From positions 1-64,000 of the forward strand of contig NW_026683320.1 in the NCBI RefSeq assembly GCF_030247195.1: a stretch of DNA of 64,000 bases, in the 5' to 3' direction. The position numbers and the translations under genes are program-made. The notes beneath the pieces are model-generated. The model was not told the origin of the DNA and searched no databases. It was given only the letters and a program-made list of their open reading frames with translations. This DNA comes from Topomyia yanbarensis. Taxonomy: Eukaryota > Arthropoda > Insecta > Diptera > Culicidae. Of the stretch, positions 55,363-64,000 are shown in pieces (position 1 is the first letter of the stretch; the number at the start of each line of letters is the position of its first letter).

Positions 55363-56047
55363 AAAAGCACAACGAAAGTTTATTTACGTTCGATTAATTC
55401 ATTGATCCATTTCAACTTCGCGTGATTCATTTCCACTCAGCCTATCCTATTTTTATTTTGATTCTGCTAACAGGCGCATACTACAAAGCCTATTTATGAA
55501 TGAATACTCTGCCACAAGAAAAACCGTTGCAAAAACGCATCTATTTAAATCCATATATAAAATTCACTTCATTTGTATGCGTACTTTAGGAATGTTACAA
55601 TAATGACAAAATATAACTAGAAAGCTTGGTCTATACATGATATGTGATTATATTGTCTAAAATTTGATTTTTCTTCACCGGTACGTGTTTTTACCACACA
55701 CAATCGAAAAGTTTTTACAATTTTTAGAAGCTGATCTTGTGCTATAAAGATTTAGCTCCAGATATTAGTTCGGTAACGGTTTTCTGTCTTCTTTCTTCAG
55801 ATCTTCTCAAATAAATTTAATCGGATTCGATCACCTACTACAAATGAAAGCATCTGATAACCAAGAAGGTTTGGTTCCATATGTTACATTCGATGTAGAT
55901 TGGTTGTGCTTAAGCTATGCGTAAGAAATATATTTGATTAATTATTGCTCAATAAGTACTAAGAAAATAAATATTTGACATTAAGTAGTATAGTCCTACG
56001 TCTACAGTTCGTGCAACCCCATAAGGTTGCCCCTTGTAGTTTTTTAT
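55363..56047 (+). repeat. ~690-bp direct repeat, left copy (family B 3' part)
   Basis: From GCACAACGAAAGTTTATTTA to CCCCTTGTAGTTTTTTA it matches 57122-57838 with scattered changes and indels. AATAAA occurs near 55970, shortly before TAGTATAGTCCTACGTCTAC. The repeat pair flanks 56048-57121 in LTR-like fashion. Confidence 0.85.
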
Positions 56048-56381
56048 ACCGAGCAAAATTTTATAACACTTTGAAATTCTAAATAATTACTCAGAAAAGT
56101 GTTTTAAAAAGCTGATTGTCTGTGATGTACCATAGAAAACTCTACAGAAGAACGATAAAATCAACGGATGGACACGAAGTCTCTTGTCTCTTCAGTAAAG
56201 TCAGCAAAGTTGTTTCTTATTATATTCCCCTTAATTTTGCTAAATAGAGCATTTTTGTATTCAAGAGCGCCTAAACCAAAGTTGTCAAACGGTGAGATAA
56301 CATAGTTCTTACAAGTCTCCTATCTCATGCCTTCTCCCAACGCATTGGTACAGTATCGAAAAAAAAATTAAAGGGTTGTTT
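56048..56381. other. Unassigned spacer inside the direct-repeat pair
   Basis: No frames or known repeat. AATTAAAGGGTTGT at its end is shared with 58485. Confidence 0.4.
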
Positions 56382-57840
56382 TGACGTTGGACTACGTCTT
56401 TGTTTTCGATATAGGGGTGCACGTTGCAAATTCTACAAAAATGGTATGTAACGAAAAGTGGTCCAATTTTAAACGCATATAATTCAGCCATCTCACGATA
56501 AATTTTCAAATTTTTTGCGCATATCGCCTTGAAATACTTCTAAGAATAGATTCCAATAGATAAACCCAAAGATTTTTGATATCATGGCATTAAAAATTTA
56601 AATAATGAACAACCTAGTCAAAATATCGTGCATTTACACACAGAAGATAGCGCTTCCCTAGTCCAGCACGACAGATTTGTGCACCTAGCGCGCTACGCTT
56701 CTATGAATGACGTCATCATCGACTATTTAAACGGACGGATTTCGCCGAAGCAGCTCAGTCGCCCGTTGAGCGGCAGGCGAAGCAGATCACTGCGCTGTGT
56801 ACTTTTACAGCCAGTGTAGCTGAGTTAGAAGTCCGTTACACTGCCTGTGGAGGTACGCTACCCAGTGAATGCGAATGAGCTTGTCCATATGCTATCTTTT
56901 GTGTTGTGCTCGTTTCCAGCACATTTTTATGTATAATTATTCGTACACAAAATAGTTTGTACATGCGAGCTCTATTTGCAAACACGGTTAACATAGTGTC
57001 GTGGTATTAGTTGTCTCTTTCGCTCTACCCATCATTATCAGCGTTGATTCTTTTTGACTTTGTGCGCTTGGGTTTAATGTTTGAGGCGAATGTGTAGGTA
57101 GTTAGATCTAATTTGTTACTAAATTGCACAACGAAAGTTTATTATTTACGTTCGATCAATTCATTGATTCATTTCCCCATCACGTGATTCATTTCCACTC
57201 AGCCTATAGTACTTTGATTCTACTAATAGGTACATACTACAAAGCCTATTTATGAATGAATACACTGCCACTTGAAAAACCGTTGCAAAAACGCACCTTG
57301 TGCATATATAAAATTGTTTTCGATTCTTATATATTTATAGTTTCGATATATGATTAAGACCACTGCATTCGCTATATTTGTATGCGTACTTTAGGAAAGT
57401 TATGATAATGGCAAAATATCACTAGAATGCTTGGTCTATACATGAAATGTGATTGTATTGTCTAAAATTTGATTTTTCTTTACTGGTCCGGGTTTTCTAC
57501 CACACACAATCGAAAAGGTTTTACAAGCTAATCTTATTCTATAAAGATTTAGTTCCAGATATTAGTTCGGTCACAGTTTTCTGTACTTTCTTCAGATCTT
57601 CTCAAATAAGTTTAATCGGATTCGATCACTTACTACAAATCAAATGACCTGATAACCAAGAAGGTTTGGTTCAACATGTAATATTCGATTTTGATTGGTT
57701 GTGATTAAACCATACGTAAGAAATATGTTTGATTTATTATTACTATAAATGTACTAAGAAAATTAATATTTTACTTTAAGCAGTATAGTCCTACGTCTAC
57801 AGCTCGTGCAACCCCATAGGGCTGCCCCTTGTAGTTTTTT
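56382..57840 (+). repeat. Family B repeat, near full length (copy 5)
   Basis: It begins TGTTTTGACGTTGGACTACG and ends after TATAGTCCTACGTCTACAGC...TTGTAGTTTTTTA, so GAC-TA-GTC phrases lie near both ends in inverted relation. The promoter set is TGACGTCA (56708-56715), TATTTAAA (56724-56731), TCAGTC (56755-56760, A at 56757) and AGATC (56784-56788, +28 to +32). The second half (57122-57838) is the right copy of the direct repeat. No coding region is recognisable. Either a large non-autonomous element or a retroelement terminal region is possible. Confidence 0.8.
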
Positions 57841-58439
57841 ACGTTTTAACGACATTCAATTAGCTAGAGATTACTGGGTAGGGAAAGTTATGAAACTTAG
57901 AGCCATAGTACTCAAGTGAGAGCAAGGATGTGAAGTAAACAGATCGGAAAACTAGAAGTGGCAGGGTCATTAGAACAGGCTTAATATCGTGCGGGCTTAA
58001 TTTTTGCCTTCTGATAATGAGGGTCGAGCTTAGGCAGAATAACTACGAATCACCCGAGTTCACTATCATGTGTCCTTGATAAAGGTAGACGTATCTATCT
58101 TCACCGTGACAACCGGCAAAAATTAAGCCACGCAAGATCACCACTGAAAACCTGTCGACGATTAGCATCAATCTGAATGATGATTGCTGCTGTTCATCTC
58201 TGTATGCCTTTTGAATGCCGGGATAGATTTTTATTAGACTATTGTCACTGTTCTTACAGTCGTGGCGGGTTTGCTACATTGTGTAAGGCAATGGCTGTGT
58301 CTAATGACCCTGCCACTTCTAGTTTTCCGATCTGTTTACTTCACATCCTTGCTCTCACTTGAGTACTATGGCTCTAAGTTTCATAACTTTCCCTACCCAG
58401 TAATCTCTAGCTAATTGAATGTCGTTAAAACGTAAAAAA
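57835..58439. mobile_element. ~605-bp foldback element
   Basis: 57835-57976 is repeated in inverted form at 58299-58439 with almost perfect matching over about 140 bases (TTTTTTACGTTTTAACGACA at the outer edge, GACCCTGCCACTTCTAG at the inner edge). A second inner pair, CTTAATTTTTGCC (57998-58010) and GGCAAAAATTAAG (58112-58124), extends the hairpin. A diverged relative lies at 62015-62360. Confidence 0.85.
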
Positions 58440-58837
58440 TAAAATGTGACTAACATAGTCGAAATAAAAAAGGGGAAAAAAAAATTAAAGGGTTGTGTAC
58501 AAGACACGACCGCAGTTAAATTGAAAGTGCAACATTATTAATGAACACCATAGACGAATTTATTTCATCGCATCAATACCACGCATGACGTTGTTGCATT
58601 TTTTTTTTCCATTATATATTCTTCCTAATAAGGACGGTTTGCTAATAACTATTTTTGGGATGCGGGACGAGAATCCTTTAAAACAATTTGAACTTAACTA
58701 GCGATTCGTTTCTGCTCCACACACAGACGAACATTCCACTTTCGCAGCTCAGATCAAATGAGCACTATGTGACACCAGGTGATCTCTTTTATCAACTTTT
58801 CGGTGCAGATGGAAGACCCTCCTTTTGTACGATAAAT
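58440..58837. repeat. Unassigned DNA with repeat C (copy 1)
   Basis: At 58605-58790 wording (CATTATATATTC, CCTAATAAGGACGGTTTGCT, TGGGATGCGGGACGA, AGCGATTCG) matches 59287-59330 joined to 61574-61750. It supplies an empty-site reference for the element at 59331-61573. A repeat end at 58485-58510 is shared with 28541-28566. Confidence 0.6.
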
Positions 58838-59075
58838 CTAGACCAACATGTGAAAAGGGCGGTAGTCCAAATGAGAGTCTTTCGATTATTATGGCCTCAA
58901 CATAAAACTTTCCAACATTATTTCAATAAATATTGAAATACTCTGATGTCGTCTAGCACATTATGCTAAGAGTTCAAGAGTAAACGTAGAAGCGGCCGAG
59001 TTATTGACGGAAGAGAGAGAGTAAACAAAGAGAGACTCTCATTTGGACTTCCGCCCTTTTCTAATGTTGGTCTAG
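58838..59075. mobile_element. 238-bp MITE with CTAGACCAACAT ends
   Basis: CTAGACCAACATGTGAAAAG and AGTCCAAATGAGAGTCT at the left are inverted at the right (AGACTCTCATTTGGACTT ... TGTTGGTCTAG). The arms are about 45 bases. No coding sequence; target duplication unclear. Confidence 0.8.
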
Positions 59076-59286
59076 AAATAAAAATATTTTCATCATTCTT
59101 CTTGGTGTGGCTTTCGCTTAGTGGCAGGGTTGCCACATTCACTAATTTTCATAAAAGTTTTGCAGAAATCATCGGGGATTATTTTGAATAGTTGATTATC
59201 TTATGATTCACTGGTGAAGGAACAGAATTAACAAGCACAAACTTAATACAAGTTAATTAAAGGAATTTTCTAATTGAATTCGTTTT
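59076..59286. other. Unassigned DNA
   Basis: No feature recognised. Confidence 0.4.
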
Positions 59287-60114
59287 CCATTATATATTCG
59301 TCCTAATAAGGACGGTTTGCTTATAACCATAGGGTGACCATACGTCCTGGTTTTTCCAGGACATGTCCTGGTTTTGCATTGACTGTCCTGGTGTCTTTGG
59401 AAGTCGAGGAAAGTGCTTTATTTGTCCTGGTTTTTCTCCTTTAAGCCTGATATATTTCTATTTATTGAGTCTTCGCTTTTCACTATGCTCCAGATCGCAG
59501 TTACGACCGACTGGAACCATAACTGCAACGTATACTCATCCTCAATCGGAATGCGACAAACAAAACTTAATACAGTCGAATATGCCACTTGTACCTTCCG
59601 ATGGTTTCTTTTAATCTCTCAAGAGTGCCCCGTCAACATAGATGAAACAATGGTTACCAGCGCTTCTTTTCGGCTTAAATCGTCTTTCAATCCGGGACCC
59701 GAAGAATTCCCTTTGGTACCTCTGAAAAGACAAATCGATGTTTTGGTGTTTCTGATTCTACTTGAGTTCTCTTGCTAGTGGCTTTTATTCGTCTTACTGG
59801 AAATCCATTCCATAAAAAGAACAATATCAACTATAGTGGAATAATTTCATTGAACGCTCTCTCGAGCTGGGGATCATGGAATTACTATAGGGTCGATACC
59901 AGTACCTATTCAGTCGCTCTGCTTGCTAACAGTGCAGTGAATCAAACGAACGTTTCTACCTGTAGTCTGATGTCTATATGTATCCTGCTAGTACTATAAA
60001 CAAGCAAAGAAATCGAAAAATAAAAGTCGTCCCAAGTCAATTATTGAATTCAAGATGTTCGAAACTCAACAGCAAATTTGCAATTGCAGTTTAGACTAAC
60101 GGAAGTTGTCGTTA

Positions 60115-60945
60115 TACAAGCTCACCACATACTGATAACGTTTAAAACATTGGCCATAACGGAAAGCAACGCTATGGAAGACAACATGCAATACGTCGTT
60201 GAGCATGATAATGTTGGGACCAAGATACCCGTTTATATTGACAATGATAAGATTGATATTCGTCTGCTCGATCTACGTATGGGTACTATTAATAAATTTA
60301 ATACAACCATCATGTCGGAATACGTAACGGTGGAATCCTTTAAATTTGAAGCCTGAAATTTTTTTTCTAGGTATTTCAAAGGTGTTCGTTTCGTGAGAAT
60401 GCGAGTCACGGAACCTATTCATTCATATCTGAAATTTCAATTCAAAGCAAAAAGCCTGACCAAATCTCAAATCACGCAGTGTACGTATGGAGGACAGACT
60501 CATGCGTGCCCTACGTTGTTACACAAGAAGACACACTACTACAAACAAACCTCTAACGAAACAATATCAACTGCAAGCATACCCATCACACAGCCCTTTA
60601 TCAACATCAACTTAATCACGCACAGCATGTCCGATCATTGTGATGCGCCTACTACTTCCCAATCAACTACCAGCACCACCGATAATAAAGTAAATAATAA
60701 AGAACACGGATAAGCGATCGTGACCCGTAGGCCCCACAAACAACTCAAACCAGGTAATCGTGAAAGCCCATACAACATCAACAGCGAGGATAGCATGAAC
60801 GAAAACGATAAACCTAGAGAAAGCGGACTAAGCGATCCACAAGCAGCGAGAAGCAAGGAAGTAAATGGATCTGCAACAAAAAATAAGATCTTTACGCAAA
60901 GTAACGAATTGCGTACACAAGATCCGATGGATATACAATAAAATT
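60115..60945 (+). pseudogene. Non-LTR retrotransposon gag-like ORF1 relic
   Basis: Reading in two registers (60115-60356 and 60393-60713, joined by a frame change near 60370), the protein resembles the nucleic-acid-binding ORF1 of non-LTR elements. A ferredoxin-like stretch (DNVGTKIPVYIDNDKIDIRL ... MGTINKF, MSEYVTVESFKFE) is followed by GVRFVRMRVTEPIHSYLKF and a decayed zinc knuckle CTYGGQTHAC. A Thr/Ser/Asn-rich tail continues after a stop at about 60713 to about 60940. The clade is not determinable by eye. It sits inside the TAGGGTGACCATA element. Confidence 0.6.
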
Positions 60946-61125
60946 CGATTCATTTATTTTTATTTACACATTGATAATACTAAAAGATCAAAAGATGAAA
61001 TAGCTAATGGACGATTAATATACCTTCACGCCTGGACGCTGAACAGCGACTAACCGCCGAGAGTAGCATTATTTACACCAAGCTTTCCGCCAGTTTTCAT
61101 ATAACAATCGATAAAACGGAGAAAT

Positions 61126-61326
61126 TTGGTAACATCGGTAGGTTTTGCAGCTCTAAGATCGAAAGATAATGGTTGTCATTGGGGATTGCCAGACATAGCG
61201 CAGGGAAGCTACTTGGGATCGCTGATGTTTCTGATTTACGTCAATGTCGTGTTATTAGTGCTGAAAACTCCTCGCCGGTCCTACACAGACCATCTCAGCA
61301 TGAAACGTTTGCTGATGGTGGTGTAA
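61126..61326 (+). pseudogene. Reverse transcriptase fragment
   Basis: DIAQGSYLGSLMFLIYVN and VLKTPRRSYTDHL occupy the positions of the RT motifs normally reading PQGS-LGPLLF-YVND and YADDL. The catalytic Ala-Asp-Asp is now Thr-Asp-His, so the fragment is inactive. Only about 65 residues remain, and most of ORF2 between it and the gag relic is missing. Confidence 0.7.
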
Positions 61327-61573
61327 CAAGAACTGCCTTTGTGTAAATCCGAAAAAGTTCTTGGTGATCGAATTCCGACGAAAGACTTAATGGCAGAGCT
61401 CTTCCTCCCAGACTCCCAGAGCTTTTTTACTGTCGAAGCTCTGCCTGTCTGACCCCAGAACCTTTTAGCTGCCGAAAACATGCGGACAAGGCAATATCGA
61501 TTGAGAGGTAACGGAGGGGAGGAGTACCCTTTCGACTGTCCTGGTTTTTTACTCGTCTGATATGGTCACCCTA

Positions 61574-62014
61574 AATAATCATGTTTTGGGTTACGGACGA
61601 AAATTCTATGGAACGATTTGAGCCTTGCCTGCACGACTAATATGAACGGTATGAACCAGCGATTCGCCATCTCGCTTCTGTTCCGCCATCATTTGGAACT
61701 GCGAACAAAATCCTTCCCCTTCTGTAGCTCGTGTCAAATGAAAGATCTAACAGCTATCCTACAAGCAACAGTAGCGATTATCTAATTGGTTCTGCCAGCA
61801 GAGCAGGTATGGCAATGAAGAAATGCGATCAAAAAAAACATTCCTTTTATATCAAGCGATGGAAAGTGAAGGATGCTTATGAATGTCGAGATGAGGTCCA
61901 TGTTAGGGAATGCTTGCGCAAATTTGTGAAAATTGTTTACGTTTATATTTTTACCATTTTTTTGTTAACCATTTTTTGTTAACGACCTATTGAGTCAATT
62001 TGTCAACAGTTGTT
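61574..62014. repeat. Repeat C (copy 2, right part) and unassigned DNA
   Basis: 61574-61750 continues the repeat C sequence interrupted at 59330. A short frame at 61731-61982 has no recognised domain. Confidence 0.5.
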
Positions 62015-62360
62015 ACGGCATTTAATTAGCAAGGGACTGGAAGGTGAAGTATATTTTTCAATATTTAGAGCCATAGTACTCAAGGGAGAGCAAGGAGTTG
62101 AAGGGAGAAAGTTTAGAAAAGCGTGGAAGGATCATATATGCAAGCTTAGAGCTCACCGGCGACTTAACTTTTTGTCTGCTACCGTAGGAGTCAGGGTCTT
62201 TTGGCATTAGAAATGCGAATCACCTGGGTCTACGGCATGTCCGGACAAGCGTAAAGTAACTTGTTACTTCATGCTGTCGGAACCGACAAAAAGTTAACTC
62301 CTCCTAATCACCTGGGTCTACGGCATGTCCGGACAAGCGTAAAGTAACTTGTTACTTCGA
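62015..62360. repeat. Diverged relative of the 57835 foldback with an internal 54-bp duplication
   Basis: TTTAGAGCCATAGTACTCAA (62058) matches 57897-57917. CGAATCACC(T/C)G and AACCG(A/G)CAAAAA phrases match its interior. Within it, AATCACCTGGGTCTACGGCA through AACTTGTTACTTC occurs twice, at 62218-62270 and 62308-62360, apparently without change. Confidence 0.75.
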
Positions 62361-63089
62361 ATTATGAAAATCCATCAACAATTAACAAAACGTAAGCGAA
62401 AACTTTGTCTATTTTCTTACATTTTCCCAATGTTTTCACAATAATACGGTGTAGTATGCAGTTGAAATACCAATTTATAGTTGCAACCAATTTTTAAGTT
62501 GAACATCTCTGAATCGATTAGTGTATAAATGACGTAAATCCATCAACAATTAGCAACGCTACAGTAATTTAAAATTATGCCACATTTTCGTGACGCTGTA
62601 CGAAATCAGATTTTAGTTTTACACCTAACCTCAGCCAGGGCCGGCGGAACACTTTTTCCCCGAGTGGGTAGTAAGATTGGGAGTGATTTCTTCCCGTACT
62701 GACGAAAGTTCAGCAATGGCGTGTGTAAGTGAAAATGAAAATTCCCTAATAATATCTGGTGGCTATTTGGAAACACCCTTTGTTAACAGGGTTGTATGTC
62801 CGGCGGCTCAGCAAAAATGTGTTTGTTGCATACAGATACTACAAATGTTCCACATCAAAGTACCAATTACTCCATTCTTTTAAATTTCGTTGCATTAATT
62901 TTCCGTTCCCTGCTATAAAACCTTCCTTTCGTGGGTACTGAAGCCCGCATGGTAGCCTTGACTAATGGGAAGGTATCACCGACGACCAACATGCTTTCAG
63001 GTTTAGTGGAGGTCGATTTGAATATTTCTCCGATGGCAAAAGTAATGCCGATAGGTCTTATTTTAGAAGCAAAATATATCTAATACAAC
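62361..63089. other. Unassigned DNA
   Basis: CAGGGCCGGCGGAACAC at 62636 resembles a hAT-type terminus, but no partner end was found. Short frames at 62677-62883 and 62759-62941 are unrecognised. Confidence 0.4.
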
Positions 63090-64000
63090 CAGCCCCTGGA
63101 TGGTCTACTTCCCGACCAAAGCCATTTAACATCATCGATATATCGCGTGATCTAACTAAACAACACTTGATCGTGTACGAAAATGTATTTTGTCTACGTA
63201 CCCACCCGGGAAGTAGAGATTTATGGTGTAGTCTCCGAGAAGGGCCTTATTTGCGAATTTAATTTCCTTCCGGATCCCTGTGTTTCAGGCAGTGAAAATT
63301 CTGGTATGCAAGCAATTGCGTTCAGGAAAAATCGAGGAGTATAAGAAAACTTATTTTCCATCAGCCTCATTTCGAGCCTTTTGCTGGATTTGTTCTTCCT
63401 TTTGAACGGGGCTCGTCTAGTTGTTCGCCTTTTTGTACCGTGGGGCATGAACTGCCGTCGTTGCGTATAATGGGCCCATTGTAGAAATAAGGCACGGTGC
63501 GGAAAATGCGGAGAGGATCAAGAAAACTTTTTCTTCTGTGGTGAGACACGATATGAACTGTCGACATATCCTGCATATATATTATACGGCGAAAAACAAA
63601 AGCATTCTTTTGAGAAAGACTGGGAAGAAATGTTAATGGAAGCAGCGGCCACGACTAATTTCTACACTTCCTCGTTTACTAAAGAGCGAGATTCTGACAA
63701 TCACGTTGAGGGAACAGCCTCTAAGTTTCATCGTAAAGGCCTGAAAGTGTCCCTTGATGGGTGCTGTTACAAAACCGAAATAAGTGGCTCCTGGTCTCGG
63801 AAAGTCCTCATGGGACATCCAAGATTCCAAGTGTCTCTATATTTCAGTCCTATTATTTTTCTAGAGTTTACACAATGCATCTGCATAGTATAAAATCTGG
63901 TTTACTTCTGACGTAGATCTTCCTCAATTTTAACATTATTCGCTATGGCCGAAAAAAACAATAATGAGGAGCGTTTTGGAGATCAAAAGGTGCTATTATT
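63090..64000 (+). pseudogene. Jockey-like ORF1/ORF2 relic (second copy), runs off the window
   Basis: Read in several registers, it parallels the better copy at 28760-30240 in the same order: NIIDISRDLTK (about 63130), YVPTREVEIYGVVSEKGL (about 63195-63250), AVKILVCKQLRSGK (about 63290-63330), a decayed RLFVP and zinc region with CGKCGED (about 63498-63520), then KIPSVSIFQS (about 63820-63850) near the ORF1 end. ORF2 follows with LNFNIIRYG (about 63927-63955). The order and spacing leave little doubt of common origin, but the frame is broken at least eight times and some 500 bases of ORF1 are shortened. The window ends inside the endonuclease. Confidence 0.75.

Larger units (their letters stand above)
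59331..61573. mobile_element. TAGGGTGACCATA element carrying a retroelement relic
   Basis: The left end TAGGGTGACCATACGTCCTG and the right end (inverse of TAGGGTGACCATATCAG) form TIRs. GTCCTGG recurs near both ends (59343-59430 and 61538-61547). Comparison with repeat C at 58605-58790 shows the insertion site, and ATAACCAT on the left versus ATAATCAT on the right suggests a slightly altered 8-bp duplication, as in hAT. The interior contains a gag-like relic and an RT relic rather than a transposase. Confidence 0.7.

Overview
The window looks like intergenic, transposon-dense DNA from a culicine mosquito, most likely an Aedes species. I infer this from its composition and from repeats I associate with Aedes: the element starting TTTTTGCCTTTCTCATATAG, the ATGGCGACTTCCGG block, the TAGGGTGGGACA element, and R1-, I- and jockey-like non-LTR retrotransposon relics beside Tc1/mariner, hAT-like and piggyBac-like DNA transposons. 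No search could be run, so the species is an inference. I found no intact host protein gene. Every open frame with a recognisable product belongs to a mobile element, and all of these are broken.

Layout, left. 1-5480 holds a small foldback, two copies of an interspersed repeat (family A), an antisense copy of a promoter-bearing repeat (family B), and a 1.56-kb hAT-like element with a perfect 8-bp target duplication (3914-5471). A decayed mariner lies at 6590-7205. A 1.83-kb TA-flanked element (8728-10557) is built from about 116-bp units arranged as two opposing arrays. 11082-13800 is a stack: a non-LTR relic, joined to a Tc1/mariner transposase relic, itself split by a 488-bp hAT-like MITE with a perfect 8-bp duplication.

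Centre. 14227-21280 is a giant palindrome with arms of about 2 kb. Its left arm was later invaded by a 2.94-kb TA-flanked element (15587-18524), which carries another TA-flanked element (15983-17113) that in turn contains a fragment of the 116-bp repeat. Further on are a tRNA-derived SINE, a tRNA-like sequence, several MITEs and a duplicated TATA/Inr/DPE promoter. 28590-35490 is a block of three non-LTR elements: jockey-like on the plus strand, then I-like and R1-like on the minus strand, the last interrupted by a 201-bp TTAA-flanked MITE. A second mariner relic lies at 36630-37510.

Right. 37859-40753 is a 2.9-kb hAT-like element with CGGGTTCGGGT subterminal repeats and a perfect 8-bp duplication. 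After it come AT-rich DNA, a second 116-bp-type array, a TAGGGGAGAG element, a degenerate tandem array (45430-47340), and a long unassigned stretch. Next are a piggyBac-like element invaded by family A (51705-53405), a longer family A copy, a family B copy flanked by roughly 700-bp direct repeats, a 600-bp foldback, a TAGGGTGACCATA element carrying a gag relic and an RT relic, and finally a second relic of the jockey-like element that runs off the window end.

The genes do not form a pathway. Their relationship is historical: elements inserted into elements, so relative ages can be read from the nesting. The signals most worth a second look are the nested palindrome, the family B promoter (CRE palindrome, TATA, Inr and DPE in three copies), the duplicated promoter near 26950, and the opposed 116-bp arrays.
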